Source: Thalassorhabdus alkalitolerans (GTDB lineage Bacteria; Bacillota; Bacilli; Bacillales; Marinococcaceae). From it: 64,000 bases of DNA. The stretch lies in assembly GCF_042656585.1 (NCBI RefSeq), contig NZ_JBHSPG010000009.1. One strand, written 5' to 3'. The translations under genes were made by a program, and so were the position numbers. Of this stretch, positions 15,219 through 23,773 are shown one piece after another. Under the pieces are notes generated by a model. That model saw only the letters and a list, made by a program, of their open reading frames with translations. It made no database searches and had not been told where the DNA came from. Position 1 is the first letter of the stretch, and the number at the start of each line of letters is the position of its first letter.

Positions 15219-16769
15219 CTAGAATTGGTCAGTCACAGTTTTTGGCTGCATAAATAAGAGAAGGTAATCAGGACCTCCGGCTTTAGAGTCTGTACCGGAC
15301 ATATTAAATCCTCCAAATGGCTGGTATCCTACAATAGCTCCTGTGCATCCGCGGTTAAAATAAAGGTTTCCAACCATGAATTCCTCACGGGCTTTCTCGA
15401 GGTGTTCCCTATTATTTGAAATCACAGCACCAGTAAGACCGTAATCCGTATTATTGGCAATGTCTAAGAGCTCCTGAAAATCCTTGGCTTTAGAGAAAGC
15501 CACAACAGGACCAAATATTTCTTCCTGCATAATTCTCGCTTCAGGCTCCACATCAGAAAAGACAGTAGGCTTGATAAAATACCCTTTTGAGTCGTCACCA
15601 AAGCCACCTGCTTTTAAGGTGCCTTCTCTTTTTCCAATTTCAATATAGTCCATGATCTTATCATAGGCAGCCTGGTCGTTCACCGGCCCCATGAAGTTAT
15701 CAGGTTCTTCAGGGTTTCCAACAGTTAATTCTTTCGTTCGTTCAGTCACTCTGTTAAGCACTTCCTCATATACATCCTGATGTACAACGGCACGAGAGCA
15801 GGCGGAGCACTTTTGCCCGGAGAATCCAAAGGCAGAGTATACGATAGATTCAACGGCAGTATCAATATCACATTCACTATCTACAATGATCGTGTCTTTT
15901 CCGCCCATTTCTATGCTGGCCCGCTTGAACCATTTTTGCCCTGGCTGTACTTTAGCTGCCCGCTCATAAAGACGCACTCCTACATCCTTTGAACCGGTAA
16001 AATTAATAAAGGCTGTCTTTGGATGATCAACTAAAAAGTCACCAATTTCCGAGCCGCTTCCAGGGATGTAATTGACAACCCCTTTAGGCATTCCGCCTTC
16101 CTCTAAAGCTTCCATAAATTTGTATGCTATAACAGGTGTTGTGCTTGCTGGTTTGAGCAAGATAGTATTTCCGCAGACCATGGGGCCGACAGTCGTACCG
16201 GCCATGATGGCAAAAGCAAAGTTCCATGGGGAAATCGTTACACCCACACCGAGGGGGATGTAAGTAAACTGGTTAAACTCAAGTTCCTCCCTGCTATGAA
16301 TAGGAACACCATTTTTCAATGTAAGAATTTGACGTCCGTAGTACTCCAGAAAGTCAATGGCCTCGGCTGTATCGGCGTCTGCTTCTTTCCACGGCTTTCC
16401 TGCTTCATATACGAGGTAAGAAGAAAATTCATGCTTTCTTCTTCTAACAATCGCTGCTGTTCTAAAAAGAACATTAGCCCGTGCTTCTGGCTTCCACTTT
16501 TTCCAAGATTCAAAGGCTTTCTGAGCACTTTGATGTGCTTTCTCTGCATGATCTTTTGTCGCTTTTGATACATAACCGACAATTTCTTTTTTGTCAGATG
16601 GATTTTCAGAAACTATTTTATCCTCCGTCATTACTCGTTCTCCGCCTATAATAAGGGGGTATTCTTTTCCAAGCTCCTGCTTAACCAATGTTAGGGCTTC
16701 ACCAAACTCTTTTTTATTAGCGGGATTAGTAAAATCAGTGAATGGCTCGTGTCTATATGCCCATACCAT
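15219..16769 (-). CDS. putC: L-glutamate gamma-semialdehyde dehydrogenase (P5C dehydrogenase)
   Basis: The second step of proline catabolism: NAD-dependent oxidation of glutamate semialdehyde to glutamate. An aldehyde dehydrogenase of 516 residues. It shows the NAD-binding ISPWNFAFAIMAG, FTGSKDVGVRL and the general-base glutamate in SIEMGGKDTIIVD. The catalytic cysteine is in GFSGQKCSACSRAV, with EEIFGPVVAF and the C-terminal GYQPFGGFNMSGTDSKAGG. It starts at an ATG preceded by AAGGAG. A sigma-54 promoter lies 47 bases upstream, with paired TGCA palindromes further up, so it should be induced by the adjacent activator. Confidence 0.95.
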   Translation of the reverse strand: MVWAYRHEPFTDFTNPANKKEFGEALTLVKQELGKEYPLIIGGERVMTEDKIVSENPSDKKEIVGYVSKATKDHAEKAHQSAQKAFESWKKWKPEARANVLFRTAAIVRRRKHEFSSYLVYEAGKPWKEADADTAEAIDFLEYYGRQILTLKNGVPIHSREELEFNQFTYIPLGVGVTISPWNFAFAIMAGTTVGPMVCGNTILLKPASTTPVIAYKFMEALEEGGMPKGVVNYIPGSGSEIGDFLVDHPKTAFINFTGSKDVGVRLYERAAKVQPGQKWFKRASIEMGGKDTIIVDSECDIDTAVESIVYSAFGFSGQKCSACSRAVVHQDVYEEVLNRVTERTKELTVGNPEEPDNFMGPVNDQAAYDKIMDYIEIGKREGTLKAGGFGDDSKGYFIKPTVFSDVEPEARIMQEEIFGPVVAFSKAKDFQELLDIANNTDYGLTGAVISNNREHLEKAREEFMVGNLYFNRGCTGAIVGYQPFGGFNMSGTDSKAGGPDYLLLFMQPKTVTDQF

Positions 16770-16815
16770 GACAAATCAGCTCCTTTACGTTAATAAATGA
16801 TTTCACCACTTAATA

Positions 16816-16832
16816 ATGCAAAAAGCGTGCCA
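16816..16832 (-). promoter_or_regulatory. Sigma-54 (SigL) promoter of putC
   Basis: Read on the minus strand it is TGGCAC, 5 bases, TTGCAT, an almost ideal -24/-12 element (TGGCAC-N5-TTGCA). It lies 47-63 bases upstream of the putC start codon. No sigma-A promoter is evident in the same stretch. Confidence 0.85.
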
Positions 16833-16882
16833 AAATAAAAAGCTTATAAAACAGTGAGGAAAAACAAGAAGAGACTGAAAAG

Positions 16883-16921
16883 TGCAAAAATATATTGCAT
16901 TTAAGTGCAAATTTTTTTGCA
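16883..16921. promoter_or_regulatory. Two TGCA palindromes, probable enhancer (UAS) upstream of putC
   Basis: Site 1 is TGCAAAAATATATTGCA (16883-16899) and site 2 is TGCAAATTTTTTTGCA (16906-16921). Their centres are about 22 bases apart, two helical turns, so they face the same side of the DNA. They lie 50-90 bases upstream of the -24 box, the normal place for activator binding. The same motif recurs near the activator gene. Confidence 0.6.
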
Positions 16922-17022
16922 TAGAGGTAAAGAAAATGTAAGTTATAGAAAAACCTTCCTAGTAAAATTCCAAGAAGGCCGGGTAATCGAATGTGTAAAC
17001 GAGGTAAAGGCAGACAACATTC

Positions 17023-18429
17023 CTAATCCTGTTTATTAATTTTGAATTTTTCAAGCTTATATTGAAGGCTTTGTCTGCTTATTCCTAGCTTTTTGGCTGA
17101 TCTTTTTATATTATATTCATTATTTTGCAGTGCATGTTTGATCATGGACTTTTCCATTTCTTCAAGCATTTGAGGCATAGTGTTTCCGTTTTTTAATGAA
17201 AAGGGAAGGGTATTTTCATCTTTCAGGCTGTGGTGAGCAAACCTCATTTTATTCTGAAAGTGTGGTGGAAGATGAGAATGTGAAATTTTTTCTTCTTCAA
17301 TAATTAAGTTCATAGCCCCTTCTATCACGTGCTCAAGTTCTCTGACGTTTCCAGGCCAATGATAGGAGTGGAAGGTCTCACGTACGCCATCGGTTATCCC
17401 GCTGACGTTCATTTGAAAAAGGTAGTTATATTTTCTTAAGAAAGCTTCCACCAATGGGAAAGTGTCATCTTTTCGGTCCCTAAGAGGCGGAATAAAAAGA
17501 GTAACGACACTTAAACGATAATAAAGATCCTTTCGTAAACGTCCTTCTGCAATTGCATCGATGGGGTCTTCATTAATAGTCGCTAGTATACGTGTATTTA
17601 TGGGACGTTCTTTTGTTTCTCCTATCCTTGTTACCTTTCTTTCTTGAATGGCTCGCAGGAGCTTAGCTTGAAGAGAAGTGGGGAGAGAGTTAATTTCATC
17701 AAGAAGTAAAGTCCCTCCTTCAGCTTCTTCAAACAGCCCAGGGCGTTCAATTGCACCAGTAAAGGCTCCCTTTACTGTGCCAAAAAGTATGCCTTCAATT
17801 AAAGATTCTGGTAAGGCGGCACAGTTTTGAGTAATAAACGGCCCAGCTGCTCTCTCACTGCCACTATGGATGCTTTGAGCAAATAATTCTTTGCCAGTTC
17901 CAGTTTCCCCAACAATTAAAACAGAAGAAGAGGTCCTTGTAGCTCTCTTAGCATTTTCAATTACTTCTTTAAACGGTGGTGAATCACCGATTAGATTGTC
18001 AAATGTGTAGGTAGTGTTACTCTTACGTTTTATATTTTCTCTAATCAGCTTCTCCACCTGGGTGATGTCTTTAGCGATTTCAACAGCTGCAATGGTTTTT
18101 CCTCTTTTTTTTATCGGAAATATATTATTAATAGTGGTAATCTCTTCACCTTTATTGTTAAAATAGTTTTGTTTTTCATTGTGAAAGGATCTTCCATGGT
18201 GTAATGCTTGATGAAGCCTGCTGTCCAGTTTATTTTTAAATCGAAATACATCAGTAATTTTCTTTTTCGAAAAATCCTCCATGGTCATGGATTCAATGGA
18301 ACGCATCTTTTTATTATAAATAATAGGCTTTGCCTCGGAATCTACAACTCTGATTCCTAGGTCAATATTATCCAGGATTGTTTGATGTATAAGGGGCTCG
18401 ATTAACTCGCTCTTTATTTTTTCTTCCAT
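17023..18429 (-). CDS. Sigma-54-dependent transcriptional activator (RocR-like)
   Basis: An enhancer-binding protein of 468 residues. The N-terminal PAS sensor (about 15-125) has RVVDSEAKPIIYNKKM. The central AAA+ domain (about 145-375) has Walker A GETGTGKE, the GAFTGA loop that touches sigma-54, Walker B GGTLLLDEI and WPGNVREL. The C-terminal Fis-type helix-turn-helix is NIKRSAKKLGISRQSLQYKL. Its place between putC and putP, together with sigma-54 promoters in front of both, makes it the likely proline-responsive activator; the PAS domain probably senses the inducer. The GAFTGA region reads FGTVKGAFTGA, complete. B. subtilis uses the unrelated PutR for the same task. Confidence 0.92.
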   Translation of the reverse strand: MEEKIKSELIEPLIHQTILDNIDLGIRVVDSEAKPIIYNKKMRSIESMTMEDFSKKKITDVFRFKNKLDSRLHQALHHGRSFHNEKQNYFNNKGEEITTINNIFPIKKRGKTIAAVEIAKDITQVEKLIRENIKRKSNTTYTFDNLIGDSPPFKEVIENAKRATRTSSSVLIVGETGTGKELFAQSIHSGSERAAGPFITQNCAALPESLIEGILFGTVKGAFTGAIERPGLFEEAEGGTLLLDEINSLPTSLQAKLLRAIQERKVTRIGETKERPINTRILATINEDPIDAIAEGRLRKDLYYRLSVVTLFIPPLRDRKDDTFPLVEAFLRKYNYLFQMNVSGITDGVRETFHSYHWPGNVRELEHVIEGAMNLIIEEEKISHSHLPPHFQNKMRFAHHSLKDENTLPFSLKNGNTMPQMLEEMEKSMIKHALQNNEYNIKRSAKKLGISRQSLQYKLEKFKINKQD

Positions 18430-18485
18430 TTCCTCACCTCGCAGGTATAGTTGTATGACAGGAGACTGCTGATGCAGAACAAAAG

Positions 18486-18518
18486 TGCAAAATTTTCAGT
18501 AAACGCAAAACATTTTGC
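18486..18518. promoter_or_regulatory. TGCA-type sites between the activator gene and putP (probable UAS)
   Basis: A perfect palindrome GCAAAACATTTTGC (18505-18518) and an imperfect partner TGCAAAATTTTCAGT (18486-18500), about 20 bases apart. They match the sites upstream of putC. They lie about 100 bases upstream of the putP sigma-54 promoter and about 60-90 bases upstream of the activator's start codon, so they may also serve autoregulation. Confidence 0.5.
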
Positions 18519-18608
18519 TTTATTTTATAATTTACTCATTCACATGACAAGGGGAAATAACAGACGAGGCTCTGGCATATATAAGAAGGAAAGGATATAG
18601 TTGAAACT

Positions 18609-18625
18609 TGGCATTGTTCTTGCAA
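18609..18625 (+). promoter_or_regulatory. Sigma-54 (SigL) promoter of the putP operon
   Basis: TGGCAT, 5 bases, TTGCAA: the invariant GG and GC of the -24/-12 boxes are present with correct spacing. It is 34 bases upstream of the small membrane protein start. Confidence 0.8.
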
Positions 18626-18658
18626 TGATAGTAGACGTGATCAAAAGGGGGGAGTTTT

Positions 18659-18775
18659 GTGGAGTACACGCTAACTGCAGCAACATGGTTTTGGTTGTTA
18701 GTGCCAATGCCGCTGCTCATCATTTTATCTTTTATTACTTGGAAGTTTGATCCTTCACGAGGAAAGGGGGACTAG
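18659..18775 (+). CDS. 38-residue membrane protein, putative symporter accessory subunit
   Basis: A short gene with a strong GGGGGGAG site and a GTG start. It codes for a 38-residue peptide with a single hydrophobic helix (TWFWLLVPMPLLIILSFITW) and a basic tail ending DPSRGKGD. Only 2 bases separate its stop from the putP start codon, so the two are translated together. Small one-helix proteins encoded directly before sodium:solute symporters are known in prokaryotes and annotated as symporter accessory proteins. This one fits that pattern by position and topology; a role in PutP assembly or activity is inference. Confidence 0.72.
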   Translation: MEYTLTAATWFWLLVPMPLLIILSFITWKFDPSRGKGD

Positions 18776-18777
18776 AA

Positions 18778-20247
18778 ATGGAAACAACAACATTAATTAC
18801 TTTTATTGTATATCTAGTAGGGATGCTTGTTATCGGCCTTATTTTTTATCGTCTCACTCATAATTTGTCGGATTATGTCCTGGGAGGAAGGTCTCTTGGT
18901 GGAGGAGTCGCCGCTTTAAGTGCAGGGGCGTCAGATATGAGCAGCTGGCTTTTGTTAGGTCTTCCTGGAGCGTTGTATGTCGGAGGCATGAGTGAAATAT
19001 GGATTGCTGTCGGCCTGGCTATTGGAGCTTACTTAAATTGGCAGTTTGTAGCAAAAAGGCTTAGACAATATACGGAGGTAGCAAAGGATTCCATAACGAT
19101 TCCTGATTTTCTGGAAAACAGGTTCCATGATCGTACGAAGATCCTGAGAATTATTTCTGCCCTGTTTATTCTTCTTTTCTTTGCTTTTTATACCTCTGCA
19201 GGCCTTGTCGGAGGCGCTCGGTTATTTGAAGCTTCCTTTGGTCTGAACTATGAGTCCGCCCTTTGGATCGGAGTGGCGGTTATCATTTCCTATACTTTTC
19301 TTGGAGGATTTTTAGCGGTCAGCTGGACCGATTTCTTTCAAGGTATTCTTATGTTTTTAGCCTTGCTTATTGTTCCTGTTGTCGCCATTTATGAAATGGG
19401 CGGCTGGGGAGAAAGTGTTCAGGCTGTAGGAGAAGTGGACACTGCATATTTAGACGTGTTTGCAGGAACCACAGCCATTGGGATTATCTCTCTTCTTGCT
19501 TGGGGACTGGGCTATTTTGGCCAGCCTCATATTATTACGAGGTTTATGGCTATTAAATCTGTCCAGGAAGTGGGGAAAGCCCGCTTTATTGGAATGAGCT
19601 GGATGGTTTTAGCCTTATTTGGTGCCATATTTACTGGATTTGCAGGAATTGCCTACTTTGCAGGGGGCGGACCTGGTACACCTATTGCAGAGGGTGCGGA
19701 AGAAACCGTTTTTATACTTTTTACCCAGGTTTTGTTTAACCCATGGGTAGCTGGCTTTTTACTGGCTGCCATTTTAGCGGCGATCATGAGCACAATTGAC
19801 TCACAGCTCCTGGTTTCTTCAAGTGCGCTGGCAGAAGACTTTTATAAAGGGCTTCTAAGGCCGGCTGCCACGGAAAAAGAGCTTGTCTGGATAGGGAGAA
19901 TTGGAGTCGTGGGAATTGCCCTAATCGCAACACTTCTCGCTTACAACCCAGACAGCACTATATTAGATCTGGTTGGATATGCGTGGGCAGGGTTTGGAGC
20001 TGCATTCGGTCCGGTTATTTTACTGTCTCTTTTTTGGAGAAGGATGACCAAATGGGGAGCATTAGCTGGGATGGTAACCGGGGGAGTAACGGTTATTATT
20101 TGGAGCAATCTAAGCGGAGGTCTGTTTGACCTTTACGAAATCGTTCCAGGCTTTGTATTTGGAGGATTAATGATTATTGCAGTCAGTCTCATGGACCGAA
20201 AGCCAGTGCAAGAGATTATTGATGAATTCAATTCGGTAAAAAACTAA
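18778..20247 (+). CDS. putP: Sodium/proline symporter
   Basis: A member of the SSS family that brings proline into the cell with Na+. The protein has 489 residues and about 13 membrane helices. Family marks are FYRLTHNLSDYVLGGRSLG, the Na+-site region SAGASDMSSWLLLGLPGA, WTDFFQG, GYFGQPHII and the late sodium-site segment AIMSTIDSQLLVSSSALAEDFYK. In this island it supplies substrate to PutB and PutC. In a halophile, proline uptake may also serve osmoprotection. It is transcribed from the sigma-54 promoter at 18609 together with the small gene. No terminator hairpin with a long T-run is evident after its stop. Confidence 0.95.
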   Translation: METTTLITFIVYLVGMLVIGLIFYRLTHNLSDYVLGGRSLGGGVAALSAGASDMSSWLLLGLPGALYVGGMSEIWIAVGLAIGAYLNWQFVAKRLRQYTEVAKDSITIPDFLENRFHDRTKILRIISALFILLFFAFYTSAGLVGGARLFEASFGLNYESALWIGVAVIISYTFLGGFLAVSWTDFFQGILMFLALLIVPVVAIYEMGGWGESVQAVGEVDTAYLDVFAGTTAIGIISLLAWGLGYFGQPHIITRFMAIKSVQEVGKARFIGMSWMVLALFGAIFTGFAGIAYFAGGGPGTPIAEGAEETVFILFTQVLFNPWVAGFLLAAILAAIMSTIDSQLLVSSSALAEDFYKGLLRPAATEKELVWIGRIGVVGIALIATLLAYNPDSTILDLVGYAWAGFGAAFGPVILLSLFWRRMTKWGALAGMVTGGVTVIIWSNLSGGLFDLYEIVPGFVFGGLMIIAVSLMDRKPVQEIIDEFNSVKN

Positions 20248-20317
20248 TGGAAACTTGAAATATAGGGGATAAATATTGTTTAATATATAAGAGAGGATAA
20301 ATGTAAAGAAATAATAA

Positions 20318-20538
20318 TACGATGACGGAATGAAAAGCCAAAGCCCGTCTAACAGAGAGAGATTCCCGAGGCTGAAAGGAATCTAGGCGAAGATTGGCAT
20401 AATAGCTACTCCAGAGTGCGGGAAAACCCTGCCGCTGGCCACGTTACGGCCGACTGAGTTGACGGATAATTTGTATCCGTAACCAGGGTGGTACCGCGTG
20501 ATATATTCTCGTCCCTGAAGGAGGGACGGGATTTTTTT
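20318..20538 (+). promoter_or_regulatory. T-box riboswitch, alanine specific
   Basis: The leader senses uncharged tRNA-Ala and controls alaS by antitermination. The T-box sequence AGGGTGGTACCGCG is at 20485-20498. Stem I shows the AGAGAGATTCC...GGAATCT arm. The specifier loop lies between the helices GCCAA/TTGGC and GGA/TCC; its 3' side contains GCT (20405-20407) followed by A, an alanine codon. The terminator (CGTCCCT/AGGGACG plus T7) is at 20510-20538. The transcript start was not located; the leader begins somewhere upstream of 20330. Confidence 0.95.
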
Positions 20539-20664
20539 GTGCTTGAAACAGCTTGGCAGGTTTACTGGAGCTTTCCTGGAACAGCGAACATCCGCAATAT
20601 GGCCTGATTTCTTATTGGTCCCAGAAGCGAGACACGTAATTGAAAAATGAAAGGAAGGATATAT

Positions 20665-23304
20665 ATGAAAAGACTTACAGCTGCAGAAGTTAGACAGCAA
20701 TTTTTAGATTTTTTTAAAGAAAAAGGCCATTCCGTAGAACCAAGTGCATCTTTAATTCCCCATGAGGATCCATCCTTGCTTTGGATCAACAGCGGGGTAG
20801 CTACGTTAAAGAAATATTTTGATGGAAGAGTGATTCCTGAGAACCCTAGAATCGTAAATGCCCAGAAATCAATCCGTACCAATGATATTGAAAACGTAGG
20901 AAAAACTGCCAGACACCATACTTTCTTTGAAATGCTGGGCAATTTCTCCATTGGAGATTATTTTAAGAATGAAGCTATTGAGTGGGCGTGGGAATTTTTA
21001 ACCGACAAAAAGTGGATTGGGTTTGATCCTGAACGACTGTCAGTTACCGTTCACCCTGAAGACGATGAAGCATTTGAATATTGGAAAAACAAAATAGGCC
21101 TTCCTGAAGAAAGAATTATACGTTTAGAAGAAAATTTCTGGGACATTGGCGAGGGTCCGAGCGGTCCGAACACAGAGATATTCTATGACCGTGGACCAGA
21201 GTACGGAGATGATTCAAATGACCCTGAATTATATCCTGGAGGAGAAAATGAGAGGTACCTTGAAATTTGGAATCTTGTATTTTCTCAATTTAACCACAAT
21301 CCAGACCATACCTATACACCGCTTCCGAAGAAAAACATTGACACAGGGATGGGCCTTGAACGAATAGTCTCTGTCATTCAAGATGCTGAGACGAATTTTG
21401 ATACTGATTTGTTCCTGCCTATTATTCGTGCAACAGAAGAAATCTCGGGGAAAAAATACGGGAAGAACAAACAAATAGATGAGTCCTTTAAAGTGATTGC
21501 CGACCATGTACGTACTGTTAGCTTTTCTGTCGGTGATGGAGCTCTCCCATCAAATGAAGGACGAGGGTACGTCCTGCGCAGGCTGCTTCGCCGGGCCGTC
21601 CGCTATGCAAAATTAATAGATATCAATCGTCCTTTTATGTATGAACTTGTTCCGGTAGTAGGAGAAATTATGAAAGATTACTATCCGGAAGTAGAGGATA
21701 AATCAACCTTTATTCAAAAAGTAATAAAAAATGAAGAAGAGCGTTTCCATGAAACGTTAAGTGAAGGGCTCTCCATCCTGTCGAATGTGATGGAAGAAGC
21801 GAAGAGAAATGGAGAAACGGTTATTTCTGGAAAAGAGGTCTTCAGGTTATATGATACGTATGGATTTCCGGCAGACTTAACAGAAGAATACGTCACAGAA
21901 AAAGGCTTTACCATTGATGAATCCGGATTTGAAAAGGAAATGGCTGAACAGAGAGAGAGGGCAAGAGCGGCTCGAAAAGACAGCGGCTCTATGCAGACGC
22001 AGGAATCTGTGCTCTCTGATGTGAAAATTGACAGTGAATTTACCGGTTATGAACAATTATCTGCTGAATCGGCAGTGGAGGTTATTGTGTATCAAAAGGA
22101 AACAGTAGATGCACTTTCAGCCGGTCGTGAAGCGAAAGTCATTTTAAACAAGACACCGTTTTATGCTGAAAGCGGAGGACAGGTCGCTGACCAGGGGTCT
22201 TTAACAGGCGACGGGATATACGCTTTAGTAAAGGATGTACAAAAAGCTCCGAACGGGCAGCACCTTCATACGATTGAAGTGAAAGAAGGAACCTTAAAAA
22301 AGGGAATGACAGTACAGGCTACAGTGGAAGAAACGGAAAGAATTGATATTGTTAAGAACCACACTTCCACTCATTTGCTCCATCAAGCTTTAAAAGATGT
22401 ACTTGGAGAGCATGTTAATCAGGCTGGTTCCCTTGTGAGCCAAGAGCGTCTCCGCTTTGATTTTTCTCATTTTGGACAAGTAAAAGAAGAAGAGCTTGAA
22501 AAAATTGAAGCCATTGTAAATGAACATGTCTGGAAAGCAATTCCTGTAGTCATAGAGCAAAAAGATATTGAAGAAGCTAAAGCGATGGGAGCTATGGCTT
22601 TATTTGGTGAAAAGTACGGCTCCAGAGTCAGAGTGGTACAAGTTGGAGACTACAGCGTTGAACTTTGCGGGGGCTGTCATGTAAGAAACACTGCTGAAAT
22701 AGGGTTGTTTAAGATCGTTTCTGAAGCAGGTATTGGCGCTGGGGTCAGAAGAATAGAAGCTGTGACAGGAAAAAAAGCTTATGAAGTCATGAATGATCAA
22801 ATACAAATACTGAGGGAAACAGAGAATATAGTAAAAGCGAAAAAACCAGAAGATGTTCCTCTGCGTGTAGAAGCCCTTCGTCAGCAAATTCGTGATCTTC
22901 AAAGAGAAAATGAATCTCTTTCGGCTAAGCTGGGTAACATGGAAGCAGGAAGCCTGATTGATGAGGCCGAGGAAGTAAATGGAGTTAAGGTCATTGCAAA
23001 ACAAGTAACTGCAACCGACATGGATGCTTTGAGAAATACAGTTGATGAACTGAAAAACAAGCTAGGATCTGGTATTGTGGTATTAGGAGCTGAAAATAAC
23101 GGGAAAGTCAATTTAGTCGCAGGCGTGACAAAAGATTTAATTCAAAATGGCTACAAAGCAGGCGTAATTGTGAAAGAAACAGCTTCCATTTGCGGCGGAG
23201 GCGGCGGGGGCCGCCCAGATATGGCTCAAGCAGGCGGAAAGAAGCCAGAAAAATTACAAGAAGCCCTTGCCGCTGTTCCGGGTATAATCAGCGCCATTTC
23301 CTAA
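20665..23304 (+). CDS. alaS: Alanyl-tRNA synthetase
   Basis: A class II synthetase with editing activity, 879 residues. The catalytic core is N-terminal (WINSGVATLKKYFDGR, then RHHTFFEMLGNFSIGDYF). A tRNA-binding part follows (NEGRGYVLRRLLRRAVR). The editing domain carries the zinc ligands HTSTH and CGGCH, and the C-Ala domain carries the glycine-rich CGGGGGGRPDMAQAGG. The ATG at 20665 (MKRLTAAEVRQ) is chosen because AAGGAAGG lies just before it. It is controlled by the T-box leader directly upstream. Confidence 0.97.
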   Translation: MKRLTAAEVRQQFLDFFKEKGHSVEPSASLIPHEDPSLLWINSGVATLKKYFDGRVIPENPRIVNAQKSIRTNDIENVGKTARHHTFFEMLGNFSIGDYFKNEAIEWAWEFLTDKKWIGFDPERLSVTVHPEDDEAFEYWKNKIGLPEERIIRLEENFWDIGEGPSGPNTEIFYDRGPEYGDDSNDPELYPGGENERYLEIWNLVFSQFNHNPDHTYTPLPKKNIDTGMGLERIVSVIQDAETNFDTDLFLPIIRATEEISGKKYGKNKQIDESFKVIADHVRTVSFSVGDGALPSNEGRGYVLRRLLRRAVRYAKLIDINRPFMYELVPVVGEIMKDYYPEVEDKSTFIQKVIKNEEERFHETLSEGLSILSNVMEEAKRNGETVISGKEVFRLYDTYGFPADLTEEYVTEKGFTIDESGFEKEMAEQRERARAARKDSGSMQTQESVLSDVKIDSEFTGYEQLSAESAVEVIVYQKETVDALSAGREAKVILNKTPFYAESGGQVADQGSLTGDGIYALVKDVQKAPNGQHLHTIEVKEGTLKKGMTVQATVEETERIDIVKNHTSTHLLHQALKDVLGEHVNQAGSLVSQERLRFDFSHFGQVKEEELEKIEAIVNEHVWKAIPVVIEQKDIEEAKAMGAMALFGEKYGSRVRVVQVGDYSVELCGGCHVRNTAEIGLFKIVSEAGIGAGVRRIEAVTGKKAYEVMNDQIQILRETENIVKAKKPEDVPLRVEALRQQIRDLQRENESLSAKLGNMEAGSLIDEAEEVNGVKVIAKQVTATDMDALRNTVDELKNKLGSGIVVLGAENNGKVNLVAGVTKDLIQNGYKAGVIVKETASICGGGGGGRPDMAQAGGKKPEKLQEALAAVPGIISAIS

Positions 23305-23349
23305 ACCGAATTATTTGATGTACAATGGAAAAAAGAGGATAGGTTAACG

Positions 23350-23481
23350 TTGCAGCTTTCACTTTGGACAGGTTACTGTATGTATGGGAAATTCTCTTTT
23401 AATGCCATATCAGTCTCAAAGCAGGACTTTCATGATATAAAGGTACGGTTTGTTCCTTGGTTGCCTTCACCGTTAACCTAA
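23350..23481 (+). CDS. Possible 43-residue small protein between alaS and ireB
   Basis: A TTG-initiated frame of 43 codons, with AGAGGATAGG shortly upstream, that ends 19 bases before the ireB start. The peptide (LQLSLWTGYCMYGKFSFNA..., ending WLPSPLT) is aromatic and slightly basic, with no membrane segment. I do not know a homologue. The first and last bases of this stretch also form a 10-bp inverted repeat (TAGGTTAACG/CGTTAACCTA, 23340-23349 and 23471-23480). It could therefore be a small mobile element or a hairpin rather than a gene. Confidence 0.3.
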   Translation: MQLSLWTGYCMYGKFSFNAISVSKQDFHDIKVRFVPWLPSPLT

Positions 23482-23500
23482 GAAGAAAGAGGTGTGTGCA

Positions 23501-23773
23501 GTGGGTTCTAATGACAACACAATGAAATTTAACGTTCCCGACGATTCTTTTGATGCAGAGGCAAAAGAGGTACTTTTAACAGTTTATGAAGCTTTAGAAG
23601 AGAAAGGCTATAATCCCATTAATCAGATTGTAGGGTATCTGTTGTCTGGAGATCCAGCATACATTCCCCGGTACAAAGAAGCGCGTTCTCTTATTAGGAA
23701 ACTGGAACGTGATGAGTTGATTGAGGAATTAGTACGTTCTTATTTGAACCACACGAGAAAGGAATCAAAATGA
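23501..23773 (+). CDS. ireB: IreB family regulatory phosphoprotein (UPF0297)
   Basis: A small helical protein of 90 residues with the very conserved core KGYNPINQIVGYLLSGDPAYIPR and LIRKLERDELIEELV. In enterococci IreB is phosphorylated by the PASTA kinase IreK and influences cephalosporin resistance; the Bacillus counterpart is YrzL. Translation from the GTG at 23501 gives the family's usual start, with the TMKFN segment at about residue 7. It overlaps ruvX by 4 bases, as in B. subtilis, so translation is coupled. Confidence 0.93.
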   Translation: MGSNDNTMKFNVPDDSFDAEAKEVLLTVYEALEEKGYNPINQIVGYLLSGDPAYIPRYKEARSLIRKLERDELIEELVRSYLNHTRKESK

